Assembly: GCA_910587795.1 (NCBI GenBank)
Contig: CAJUNH010000015.1
Location: 1 to 24,016 of the forward strand
Source of the DNA: an uncultured Christensenellaceae bacterium
Lineage (GTDB): Bacteria > Bacillota > Clostridia > Christensenellales > CAG-314
Length of the DNA: 24,016 nucleotides
Reading direction: 5' to 3'
Part shown: positions 6,408-13,604 of the stretch, one piece after another
How positions within the stretch are numbered: the first letter of the stretch is position 1
How the letters are laid out: every line of letters begins with the position of its first letter
Notes under the pieces: model-generated
Seen by the model: the letters and a program-made list of their open reading frames with translations, nothing else
The model's database searches: none
Told to the model about the DNA's origin: nothing
Made by a program: the position numbers and the translations under genes

Positions 6408-7619
6408 TTACCACACAAGCTTTTCTGCCTCTTTTATTAAATAATCGTCGGGCAAGTCGGTGTACGTATTGCGCAATACGCCGCCGGAATGACCAACCAT
6501 TTCGTTTTTTGCAGCTTCAGCAACGCCAAACATCTCGCAGCGCGTGTAAAACGTAGTTCGCAAGTCGTAAAGCTTGTGGTTGGGTAAAATCGAAGTAAAC
6601 TTTTCACGTATTCGATTTGCAACATGCCAACGAATTTCGTCAACGCCTTCCAAATACGGTTTAAGCATTTTCAGTATTGGAATGCGCTTGAAAGAGATCT
6701 CGCCGTTTTTCCGCTTGCTATTCTTGGCAATTATCATATTGCCTTTAATTTGAACTGTGTAATACTCGTTCGGTCTAAGCCCGGTGTATAATCCAACGGC
6801 AAACATTAGTTGATACGGTGTTCCTGCGGATTCCGTCAATAGCTTCTTTTCTTCGTCAAACGTTAGCGCTTTACCGTGTTTTACGTTTCCTCGGCTGTAA
6901 TCTTGGAATACTATATCGGTTGGACTGTATTTTATCAACCTGTAACGAATTGCATACTCAAAAATTTGTTTAAATAAACTGTGTATTTCTCGCACAGTTT
7001 TTTCTTTACCTTGACTGCTGTAATCGTCTAGAACTTTTTGTACGTTCTTGGCGGTAACGTCGCTTAGTTTTGTGTTGCCGAAGCGTGGCTCTATCACGTG
7101 TTTAAATCTGTTAAGATTTTTTTTGTACGTCTGTTCGGTAACCTTGCGTTTGTGATACTGTTCAAACCAAAAGAACGCAAATTCGTTAAACATTGTCGGC
7201 GCGCGTTCCCCAGTGGTGGTTGTTATCTTGTCTTGTTTGTCTGCTTGGTGCAGCTTGTCAATAAATTTTTGTTTTGCTTCTTCAAGTGTTGTTGCGCTTG
7301 CTGTTACGTTGTAACCGTTACGGCGGTAGCGTATTTCGTAGCTGCAACGGTAGCGATCGTCGCAGCGTTTGCGAACGTGCGCGGTGCAGCCTTCCACTCG
7401 AAACTCTTTTCTAAATGTTTTCGGCATCTTTGAAATCTCCTTATCGGTAAATTTCAAAAGTCTGCAATAAACGGTTTTTTCGTTAGATCCTGCGCTTTCC
7501 GTCAGTTCGGCGTTAAGCGCGGCAATCTCTTTGGTAAGCCGATTCTTGTCGGCTGGGTCGTTGGCAAGGCTAAGCATTACCAACTTTTGCGATAGCAAAA
7601 TCATTTGTTCTGCGTTCAT
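6408..7619 (-). CDS. int: Tyrosine integrase of element B
   Basis: A 403-residue tyrosine recombinase that should insert and excise element B at the 3' end of ssrA. Start chosen at 7619 (MNAEQM...) behind AAAGGAG; an in-frame ATG at 7667 precedes that site. The N-terminal half holds a CxxxxR-rich arm-binding region (HVRKRCDDRYRCSYEIRYRR) and a core-binding domain (about 140-250). The catalytic domain shows Arg282 in TGLRPNEY, lysines near 302-304, Arg354 in YDLRTTF, His377 in VGHS and the nucleophile Tyr386 in NTYTDL. The usual HxxR histidine is replaced by Tyr351, as also in the broken copy in element A. The gene faces att copy 2 and is transcribed away from the lysogeny/early promoter region. 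Confidence 0.93.
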   Translation of the reverse strand: MNAEQMILLSQKLVMLSLANDPADKNRLTKEIAALNAELTESAGSNEKTVYCRLLKFTDKEISKMPKTFRKEFRVEGCTAHVRKRCDDRYRCSYEIRYRRNGYNVTASATTLEEAKQKFIDKLHQADKQDKITTTTGERAPTMFNEFAFFWFEQYHKRKVTEQTYKKNLNRFKHVIEPRFGNTKLSDVTAKNVQKVLDDYSSQGKEKTVREIHSLFKQIFEYAIRYRLIKYSPTDIVFQDYSRGNVKHGKALTFDEEKKLLTESAGTPYQLMFAVGLYTGLRPNEYYTVQIKGNMIIAKNSKRKNGEISFKRIPILKMLKPYLEGVDEIRWHVANRIREKFTSILPNHKLYDLRTTFYTRCEMFGVAEAAKNEMVGHSGGVLRNTYTDLPDDYLIKEAEKLVW

Positions 7620-7703
7620 AGTTACAAATACTCCTTTTGTGTTATTCCACGTTTCGCGTGGTAACACGAGTATAGCGACTATGAACGTTTTTTCAATGGC
7701 TTA
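7620..7703 (-). promoter_or_regulatory. Hairpin between repressor and integrase genes
   Basis: GTTA-tt-CCACG / CGTGG-TAAC forms a stable hairpin near 7641-7665, just upstream (in integrase sense) of the AAAGGAG site. It has no T-run on the minus strand, so it is more likely an mRNA processing or translation-control element than a terminator. Confidence 0.35.
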
Positions 7704-8054
7704 TTACTTTGTGCCATCCACAAGGAATCGGGCGTAGGTGATAAGCCCTTTTTGTGCTTCGGCTCCAAGCTTGCTACCGATTTCTTCATACAACATCAGT
7801 AGTTCTTCCTTGTCGGGAGTCAATTCGTAGTTTGTTACGCCTTGCGCGTTTTCTTCTATTGTTGGGCAGTCTAGCGCGATAGCCAATTTATTCAATACAT
7901 CAGCACTAGGCGAACGCTTCAAGTATTTTAACATAGTATTTGTAATTGTTGTTCTAGGTAAGCCTGTCTTGTCAGCAAGTTCGTCATAGCTGATTCGCAG
8001 TTCTTTCCTTTTTTTTTGCAATCTGTCTATGTAATTGCTTAGATATTCTGTCAT
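7704..8054 (-). CDS. XRE-family repressor of element B
   Basis: A 116-residue protein. Start ATG at 8054 is preceded by GGAGGC; longer upstream readings would run through the operator. An HTH of the Cro/CI type is clear in the first 60 residues (LRISYDELADKTGLPRTTITNTMLKYL). The rest (YELTPDKEELLMLYEEIGSKLGAEAQKGLI) is helical and typical of phage and element repressors. There is no LexA-like peptidase domain, so release by RecA-driven self-cleavage is not expected. It diverges from the rightward promoter at 8110 and is followed by the integrase on the same strand, so both may be co-transcribed. Confidence 0.85.
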   Translation of the reverse strand: MTEYLSNYIDRLQKKRKELRISYDELADKTGLPRTTITNTMLKYLKRSPSADVLNKLAIALDCPTIEENAQGVTNYELTPDKEELLMLYEEIGSKLGAEAQKGLITYARFLVDGTK

Positions 8055-8077
8055 TTTGCCTCCAAAAGTCAAAAATA

Positions 8078-8091
8078 TTCCAGAAATGGTA
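8078..8091. promoter_or_regulatory. Operator O1, candidate repressor site
   Basis: TTCCAGAAATGGTA, a near-perfect match to the palindrome at 8148. It lies between the repressor start and the rightward -35 box, where it could control the repressor's own promoter. Confidence 0.65.
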
Positions 8092-8109
8092 CTTTTTAGT
8101 AAAAACCTC

Positions 8110-8138
8110 TTGACAATTTCCATAAACGACACTATAAT
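8110..8138 (+). promoter_or_regulatory. Rightward early promoter of element B
   Basis: -35 TTGACA (8110-8115), 17-bp spacer, -10 TATAAT (8133-8138): a perfect sigma-A-type promoter reading toward the early genes. The spacer contains TTTCCATAA, which resembles a half operator. The predicted start site falls at the edge of operator O2. Confidence 0.85.
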
Positions 8139-8147
8139 TAGCAATAG

Positions 8148-8161
8148 TTCCAGAAATGGAA
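8148..8161. promoter_or_regulatory. Operator O2, candidate repressor site
   Basis: Perfect palindrome TTCCA-GAAA-TGGAA, overlapping the predicted transcription start of the rightward promoter. Repressor binding here would block transcription. A related site lies at 8078. Confidence 0.7.
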
Positions 8162-8174
8162 ATAAAACTGCATC

Positions 8175-8256
8175 GAAGTTTGCGTAATCAGGGTTTTTGC
8201 AAAAATATTCAATTTCTTGGTCGTTATTGATTATAGCAAACTATTTCGCAAACTTC
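8175..8256. repeat. Large inverted repeat in the early leader
   Basis: GAAGTTTGCG (8175-8184) and CGCAAACTTC (8247-8256) are perfect 10-bp inverted repeats 62 nt apart. The palindrome TTTTTGCAAAAA (8194-8205) lies between them. It is within the untranslated leader of the early transcript, so it may be a structured 5' UTR or a replication/packaging signal. Confidence 0.5.
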
Positions 8257-8308
8257 AAGCAGTTTACCCAATTATGGGAATAATTGTTAAAAATAGGAGC
8301 GCGAAACT

Positions 8309-8767
8309 ATGGACGGCACAAAAGGCAAATCCTTTACTGTTCCGGCAACCGTTTACTTTACGGAAGCCGGTATTTTATCGGTTAATATATCCATTAAAGG
8401 CAGCGGCGATAGCCAACTCCGCAAAATGCTTGAAGGCAAGCAAATAGATGAAAACAAAAGCGCAATCGGCGTGTTCGCCAAAGAAACAATAGATTCGCAT
8501 TTTTTGCCAAGATCGCAGGTTATGCTAAGCGGAATGTTTACTTTTACGGAAACGCCGCAACAATCCAAAGAAGAAATAATTGCCGCAGCGCTCGAACTTG
8601 CAGTACTGCGGCTTTTGGATAAAGACAACGACCTTTGCGCTGTTTGCGCAATGCACGAAAATTGTACCCAAGAATCGAACGAACAGGGCGAAGCATTTCA
8701 GCAGCCGGGGTGTAATGTTTGCGCCCAACACGTTATCCGGTACTTTTACGAGAGGGCAAAAAAATGA
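8309..8767 (+). CDS. Early protein with C-terminal Cys cluster, hypothetical
   Basis: A 152-residue protein, first gene after the early promoter, with TAGGAG upstream. The N-terminal two thirds look like mixed beta structure (KGKSFTVPATVYFTEAGILSVNIS). The C-terminal part has CAVCAMHENC and, further on, CNVC, five cysteines that could hold zinc. The stop overlaps the next start (ATGA). Position and size would suit a single-stranded-DNA-binding or early regulatory protein, but no family was recognised. Confidence 0.75.
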   Translation: MDGTKGKSFTVPATVYFTEAGILSVNISIKGSGDSQLRKMLEGKQIDENKSAIGVFAKETIDSHFLPRSQVMLSGMFTFTETPQQSKEEIIAAALELAVLRLLDKDNDLCAVCAMHENCTQESNEQGEAFQQPGCNVCAQHVIRYFYERAKK

Positions 8768-8904
8768 ATGAATGTTACATTAAATTACTAAACGCAGTTC
8801 AAGCGGAGTGCGATAAACACAAAGATTGTGTTTCTTGTAAATACAGGAATTTATGCAAAGAGCTTGAAATTGCATTAGAAAAATTGGAAGCGGAAAACGA
8901 TTAG
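8764..8904 (+). CDS. Small Cys-motif protein, hypothetical
   Basis: A 46-residue protein starting at the ATG that overlaps the previous stop. It has C-x6-C-x2-C-x5-C, and the CxxCx5C part is shared with the preceding gene, suggesting a small zinc-binding fold. Ends in an acidic helix (ELEIALEKLEAEND). Translationally coupled, so probably expressed with its neighbour. Confidence 0.65.
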   Translation: MNECYIKLLNAVQAECDKHKDCVSCKYRNLCKELEIALEKLEAEND

Positions 8905-9019
8905 CGGTAACGTTATACCGCCCTAGCCTTTGGCGGTAAATTGGGAAATGTGTAACTTAACAAAGTTTCGCACTGGGAGGTCCGCCGCTCCCAAAAACGC
9001 ACGGAAAAGGAGCACAACA
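8905..9019 (+). other. Short intergenic with two hairpins
   Basis: ACCGCC / GGCGGT with a 9-nt loop lies at about 8917-8937, and GGGAG / CTCCC near 8976-8993. There is no T-run, so it is not a clear terminator; AAAAGGAG for the next gene follows. Confidence 0.35.
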
Positions 9020-9274
9020 ATGGATTTGCCAAAAGCATTACAAATTCAGCGAATAATTGAACAGGAAAGTGTAAAGCCGCGTATAGGAAAAGTAGTGTTT
9101 TACGGAGTCTGCGATTTTTGCGGCGAAAAAATAGATATAACAAGCAAAATAGATTTTAATCGAAAAATCGAACTTGTAAATAACTACGGCACAGAAAAAA
9201 TAGGCAGCGAGTGGGTGTGTAGTCGTGAAATACCATTACAAAACTGTCCGTTTTGCAAAAATATACCGTTTTAA
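9020..9274 (+). CDS. Small zinc-ribbon-like protein, hypothetical
   Basis: An 84-residue protein with start at 9020 behind AAAAGGAG. It contains CDFC (Cys-x2-Cys) and, about 40 residues later, C then CPFC near the C-terminus, the pattern of a zinc ribbon. Third of the Cys-rich early genes. Function unknown; DNA- or protein-binding is likely. Confidence 0.7.
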   Translation: MDLPKALQIQRIIEQESVKPRIGKVVFYGVCDFCGEKIDITSKIDFNRKIELVNNYGTEKIGSEWVCSREIPLQNCPFCKNIPF

Positions 9275-9342
9275 GCGGTAATATTGTCCGCTTGGTAAGT
9301 TGTAAAGACTGCTGAATGTCTAAATTAGAGGGAAAGTGCGAA

Positions 9343-9648
9343 ATGGTAAAATGCGAACTTTGCGGAAACAAATGTAAAGCCGAAATCAAAATAGAAGCGT
9401 ATAACCGTAGCACCATAATATGCGGCGTTTGCGCGTTGGATAAAGAAATAATTACAGTTCCGGAAATTGTAAAAAGAATACGGAAAGAGGAAGGAATACC
9501 CGAAAGAAAAGCATGTATTTTGTGCAGCCATTTATTTACTATCAACGCTCAACAAGGCGATCACCTTTGCAAACGTTATGACATTCTGTTAAATGATCCA
9601 GACGTAAAGGGGAATTACTGCGAGTGTTTTGAAAGAGTTAGAAAATGA
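9343..9648 (+). CDS. Small zinc-finger-like protein, hypothetical
   Basis: A 101-residue protein. Start chosen at 9343 because GAGGGA lies at a fair distance; the in-frame ATG at 9316 has no good site. It has CELCGNKC, then CGVC, CILC and, near the end, YCECF, so up to four metal-binding pairs. The stop overlaps the next ATG by four bases. Confidence 0.65.
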   Translation: MVKCELCGNKCKAEIKIEAYNRSTIICGVCALDKEIITVPEIVKRIRKEEGIPERKACILCSHLFTINAQQGDHLCKRYDILLNDPDVKGNYCECFERVRK

Positions 9649-9794
9649 AAAAATTTACGTTTGTTTACCAACTGAAAGGCGGTGGTTCGGCTGCCGTAAT
9701 AATCTGCGCAAAAAATCAAGGCGTGGCAATATCTCAGTTCAAACGCCGATATACGGCATTGAAAATAATAAAAATTTTAAAGGAGAAAAAATAA
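9645..9794 (+). CDS. Small basic protein, hypothetical
   Basis: A 49-residue protein (MKKFTFVYQLKGGGSAAVIICAK...) joined on both sides: ATGA overlap with the previous gene and TAATG overlap with the next. The middle (GGGSAAVIICAKNQGVAIS) is moderately hydrophobic and the end is strongly basic. In a filamentous-phage reading it could be a candidate minor coat or DNA-binding protein, but it lacks a clear signal peptide or a 20-residue membrane helix. Confidence 0.6.
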   Translation: MKKFTFVYQLKGGGSAAVIICAKNQGVAISQFKRRYTALKIIKILKEKK

Positions 9795-10807
9795 TGAAAC
9801 AGCAAACCAAGAAAAATATTGCTATTACGTTAGCAATAATCATAATTGCAGCCGTGTTAATATGGCTTATTGTCGGTGCTGCAAAAGGTACAAATGCCAT
9901 ATGTTTGTTTGCACATAATTACGGCGAGGACGGCAAGTGTACCCGCTGCGGAGCGGACAAACCCGTTGACGATGTAGGCGCAGGATTGTTTATCGACGAG
10001 GACAAAATATACGGAGCAGAAAACATTATGCTTTTATCTACCGCAACATCTTCTGCGGCAAGCGGTAATTCGTATACTCTTAGAGTTGTGGTCGATCCTG
10101 TCGGTTCTACGGACTTATTCAAATGGACTATTTCAAACAACGAGGATAATGCAATTACGCTTACAGTTTCTGAGGACGGATTGAGTGCAAGTGTAACATG
10201 CAATAAACCGTTTAGCGTTGCCAAAACAGTATCTGTAACGTCCGCATCAAACGCAGCAATCACTAAATCTGCTGTTATCGACTATTACAAACGTATTGAA
10301 AGTATAGCCGTTGAGGCGTCTACGTTAGTATTGTCGACTACAAGAACTAATCATACCGTCAATTTAATTCCTACGTTTTCGGTAGGTACAATCACGCCGA
10401 CGATTACTGTTGGAAACGGCACGATTATTTGTATTAACGACATGGCAACCTGCGAAACTCGTTATAACGGTGAGCTTATTTCTGCAACTGCCAAAGTTGC
10501 CATTGAAAACGGAAGTTATAGGTTATACATGAATGCTGATCAAAGTGCTTCGTTTTATTCCGGTTATATTGGACCTATGGAAGCGGCAACAGCTTATTTT
10601 AAAATGTTCTTATCTACTTGGAACAGCTTAAAAAATAGTGGCAGTACCGCTAAGCAATACAGAATAAGCGTTGATTGGACGGCTACTGTTGAAGGTAAAG
10701 GCGAAGTTGACAGAGGTACTTGCATAGGCGAAGGTATGTTCGATTGTTCGCAGATAACTATACCGGCCAACGGCATTGAGCTGAATACCGATAAAGTTAT
10801 TTTTTAG
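9794..10807 (+). CDS. Membrane-anchored extracellular protein with Ig-like segment
   Basis: A 337-residue protein starting at 9794 behind AAAGGAG. It has a positive N-terminus (KQQTKK), then one membrane helix (about 9-32, IAITLAIIIIAAVLIWLIVGAA), so the rest should lie outside the cell. A short CxxC module follows (GKCTRCGADKP). The remainder is beta-rich; a segment IESIAVEASTLVLSTTRTN resembles the start of a bacterial Ig-like (BIG_2) domain. The last residues GIELNTDKVIF match the end of the next protein. First of three exported proteins, likely structural or host-contact components. Confidence 0.75.
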   Translation: MKQQTKKNIAITLAIIIIAAVLIWLIVGAAKGTNAICLFAHNYGEDGKCTRCGADKPVDDVGAGLFIDEDKIYGAENIMLLSTATSSAASGNSYTLRVVVDPVGSTDLFKWTISNNEDNAITLTVSEDGLSASVTCNKPFSVAKTVSVTSASNAAITKSAVIDYYKRIESIAVEASTLVLSTTRTNHTVNLIPTFSVGTITPTITVGNGTIICINDMATCETRYNGELISATAKVAIENGSYRLYMNADQSASFYSGYIGPMEAATAYFKMFLSTWNSLKNSGSTAKQYRISVDWTATVEGKGEVDRGTCIGEGMFDCSQITIPANGIELNTDKVIF

Positions 10808-10819
10808 TGAGGTGCGACT

Positions 10820-11383
10820 ATGAGCAAAGCATTAGCAATTATCTGTATCATACTTGGAATAATCTTGCTTGTGGGCTTTGCGTTCGGCGTTTATGTATTG
10901 TTGGAAGCTACTAACTATTGCAAGAACCGAGCTACGGATTTTTGGGTAACAATCGACGGCAACCGCTACTACGTAGATAGCAACGATCTTGTTATGTTCG
11001 CTGCCGACGTAGAGGTGCACTATCTTGTTGAGTGGCTAAGCAAGAAGAAAGGTTATACATACAAAATATTACCTGCCGGAAATGACTTCGAATATGCCGT
11101 CGACGGTCATGTAAGTAATTGGCTGGGCATTGAAGACTTAACCCCGGCGTTTGAGATTATGGAGCGTGATAACGGTATTACTGTTAAAGAGCGCAGCAAA
11201 ACACTTTCGGCTGTTTTGCAAGCATTGTATCCAAATAGCGAAATCGTGAAGGCAGTCGAGGACGAGGGCTTTAACTATAAATTAGTCATTACATCAATAG
11301 ACGGTAAGTCGATTGCGTTGACGTTCCGTTGCGCAGTTGCGGTTGAGGGTATAGAACTTGACCCGCCGTCGGTTATATTTTAG
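10820..11383 (+). CDS. Membrane-anchored extracellular protein, hypothetical
   Basis: A 187-residue protein with GAGGTG upstream. One N-terminal membrane helix (about 4-28, ALAIICIILGIILLVGFAFGVYVLL) then an extracellular domain. The C-terminus GIELDPPSVIF repeats the pattern GIEL-x4-VIF of the previous protein, so the two are probably handled or assembled in the same way. No family was recognised. Confidence 0.72.
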   Translation: MSKALAIICIILGIILLVGFAFGVYVLLEATNYCKNRATDFWVTIDGNRYYVDSNDLVMFAADVEVHYLVEWLSKKKGYTYKILPAGNDFEYAVDGHVSNWLGIEDLTPAFEIMERDNGITVKERSKTLSAVLQALYPNSEIVKAVEDEGFNYKLVITSIDGKSIALTFRCAVAVEGIELDPPSVIF

Positions 11384-11392
11384 GAGGCTGCT

Positions 11393-12883
11393 ATGAAAAA
11401 GATATCTTTAATATTAGCTTTAATCTTAATAGTAGTAAGTTTAGGCTGTGTCCCGTCGGGCATAGCCTTTGCCGCTGCCGAAACTGTCGGCAGTAACGTT
11501 CTGGACGATTTACATATTGACGAAACCTTTGACGAAAGCAAATACCCTGCTAACGAAAAAGACTATTCGCTAAACGTGTTTCAGCTGGCGGAAAGCGACG
11601 AGGGCGAACTGCTTATTTACGTTTACCAACCTAGCGGAGACGTTGGAGCTTTAAAAGCAAGCTCTATTACTTTGGCAAGAGCCAAAGACAATTCAAGTAT
11701 TCTAAACTTTGCGAACTACAAGCTTACGTTTCTTAACAGTTCGGGAGTGTTTTTTAAGTATAAGATTACTAACTTCGAGCTGTTAGACAGCGATGTACGA
11801 ATTTACAACGTAGCGTCTATATCCCGACCGTATAACGTTAATCTTGACGGTGAGCCTGCAAGCGGCAGTATAACCGAAAAGACCTATCCCGTTTCCAAAA
11901 TGTGGACGGCAACTACAAAGGACGAAAATGTAGATTATACAGTGGACGAAACGGACGTTGTAGAGATTACAGACGAATTTATAGGACACGTCAGTTACAG
12001 CGACGGATTTAAAATGTCCTTCGGCGGAACGACAACGGGAGTAACTAACGCGCATTTTGTGGCGTTTTCCACCGACCGCAGAATAGACGATTTGTTAGAG
12101 GTAAAAATAGAGTTTTATACGCAAGAATTTACATACAAGTACTGCACTAACATTTTGCATTCCCATTACAATACAAATTACGACCGAACCTCAGGAGCAG
12201 CCGTAAAGCGCGAGCCTATAATAAAAAAATCCGACGACGCGGTAAACCATAGTTTTGAGGGCGGAATAAACTTTTCGGGGCAGCATAAATGGAAACGTAT
12301 AATGACACCCAAAGAGTTTGTAGCTTACCACAATAACGAGGATTCCAAAATAATGACAAAAGGCAATGCAAATATTTTAAACAAACAGTGGGTGCTTAGC
12401 TTTTACGAAACACAAACGTTAATGAGCAGTGACAAAAATCCGTTGGATTTTATTTTTACTTTTACAAAATTGTCGTTACTGTGGAAAGGAGAAAACACCA
12501 TTAAAGAAACCGAAGTATCTAACGTAATGATTTTACAACTAACATTCCAGACCCAAGGACAGACGTACAACTTAGGCGTAGTGAATAACCGACAGAACGG
12601 AGATAAAGAGCCTGTAAATGAAGCTATTAACCAAGTACAGCAGATATTAAATCAAATAACTGCTTTCTTTAAGAGATTAGGAGATTTGTTTGTTCAGTAC
12701 TGGTGGATAATAGCAATAGTTTTTGGAGTAATAGCGATAGGTGTACTGTCTGCATTTTTTAAACCGTTTGCCAAAGGTGTTTGGTGGGTTTTCAAAATTA
12801 TATTCTACATAGTAACTTTGCCGATATGGCTCATTATATGGGGCGTACGGGCGGTAAAGAAACATAAGGACGGTAACAAATGA
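11393..12883 (+). CDS. Large exported protein with C-terminal membrane helices
   Basis: A 496-residue protein with TAGGAGG upstream. Residues 1-28 form a signal peptide (KKISLILALILIVVSLGC..., cleavage likely after AFA). A long extracellular beta-rich region follows. Near the C-terminus come a linker (INQVQQILNQITAFFKRL), two membrane helices (WWIIAIVFGVIAIGVLSAFF and VFKIIFYIVTLPIWLIIWGV) and a basic tail KKHKDGNK. Signal peptide, large ectodomain and C-terminal anchor just before a Zot-like gene match the layout of filamentous-phage adsorption (pIII-like) proteins, though sequence similarity was not recognised. Confidence 0.7.
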   Translation: MKKISLILALILIVVSLGCVPSGIAFAAAETVGSNVLDDLHIDETFDESKYPANEKDYSLNVFQLAESDEGELLIYVYQPSGDVGALKASSITLARAKDNSSILNFANYKLTFLNSSGVFFKYKITNFELLDSDVRIYNVASISRPYNVNLDGEPASGSITEKTYPVSKMWTATTKDENVDYTVDETDVVEITDEFIGHVSYSDGFKMSFGGTTTGVTNAHFVAFSTDRRIDDLLEVKIEFYTQEFTYKYCTNILHSHYNTNYDRTSGAAVKREPIIKKSDDAVNHSFEGGINFSGQHKWKRIMTPKEFVAYHNNEDSKIMTKGNANILNKQWVLSFYETQTLMSSDKNPLDFIFTFTKLSLLWKGENTIKETEVSNVMILQLTFQTQGQTYNLGVVNNRQNGDKEPVNEAINQVQQILNQITAFFKRLGDLFVQYWWIIAIVFGVIAIGVLSAFFKPFAKGVWWVFKIIFYIVTLPIWLIIWGVRAVKKHKDGNK

Positions 12884-13305
12884 GAAAAGACAAAAAGAAC
12901 GTATCTAAGAATATCCCGAACGGCCGAACGCTGCAAACCCGTGACGAAAATTTTTACGGACAAAGCAATTACAATAAACCGGGTTACGAGAACAAAGGCG
13001 ATTACCGCAAAGTCGTAGTAATAGATTCTAACGATTTAGACGATTTGGCGGTTGTTAAATTAACCACGTCGAACAAAGGTATTACTCTTACATATTCTAA
13101 CGGTAAATCTAAATTTAAACCTTATGTAGAAACCCTTGACGATACAGGAAAACCGATACGAATCGGAGAGAAGTTTAAAGCTAACTCGCCTAGAAAAGAT
13201 TTGTCCAAAGCGGACGTAAGCAAAATAAAAAAGGAAGTTTTTACAAACTCCCGAACCGGAAACGCTAATAGGCGTAAGACAAGAAATATGAAGAGTCGCA
13301 AATAA
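12880..13305 (+). CDS. Basic cytoplasmic protein, hypothetical
   Basis: A 141-residue lysine-rich protein, start overlapping the previous stop (ATGA). The middle segment (KVVVIDSNDLDDLAVVKLTTSNKGITLTYSNG) looks beta-rich; both ends are strongly basic, ending NRRKTRNMKSRK. DNA or RNA binding is plausible. No family recognised. Confidence 0.65.
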   Translation: MRKDKKNVSKNIPNGRTLQTRDENFYGQSNYNKPGYENKGDYRKVVVIDSNDLDDLAVVKLTTSNKGITLTYSNGKSKFKPYVETLDDTGKPIRIGEKFKANSPRKDLSKADVSKIKKEVFTNSRTGNANRRKTRNMKSRK

Positions 13306-13604
13306 AAAACACACCGGCTACAAAAGAATGTAACCGGTGAATACCTAACATAGCTCTCTAAATAGCTAAGACGGTCCCTAAGGACAATATTATTATATAC
13401 CATTTGGCGAAAAAAAGTCAATAGGTTTGAATAAATTTGTGATTTCTCCTACTCGCTGCGGCGCACATCAGCGCGCAAACGTACGGCAAAATCACAAATA
13501 TAGTGATTTTTCTTTAAAGCTGCCGGCGAACGCAAAGAAGAAAATCACAAACGGCATAGGCGTGCACCGAGAAAAGCGTGCCTGCAATTAAAGGAGATAA
13601 CCTT
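13306..13604 (+). promoter_or_regulatory. Structured intergenic region with AATCACAAA repeats
   Basis: No gene. It begins with hairpin CACCGG-c-TACA / TGTA-a-CCGGTG (13312-13339), then TAGCT/AGCTA and GTCC-ctaa-GGAC, then AATATTATTATATACC. Further on, TTTGTGATTT (about 13437) is inverted against AAATCACAAA (about 13491). AAAATCAC/GTGATTTT forms a hairpin near 13490-13513, and AAATCACAAA occurs again near 13546. This may combine attenuation with a protein-binding site. The gene at 13605 has its own AAAGGAG. Confidence 0.4.

Noticed and set aside
8217..8447. 76-codon frame in the early leader
   Set aside because: Overlaps the well-supported gene at 8309 in another frame and crosses the inverted repeat; weak start.
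13306..13604. CRISPR array from the repeated AAATCACAAA
   Set aside because: Only three short, unevenly spaced copies, one inverted; no regular spacers and no cas genes.
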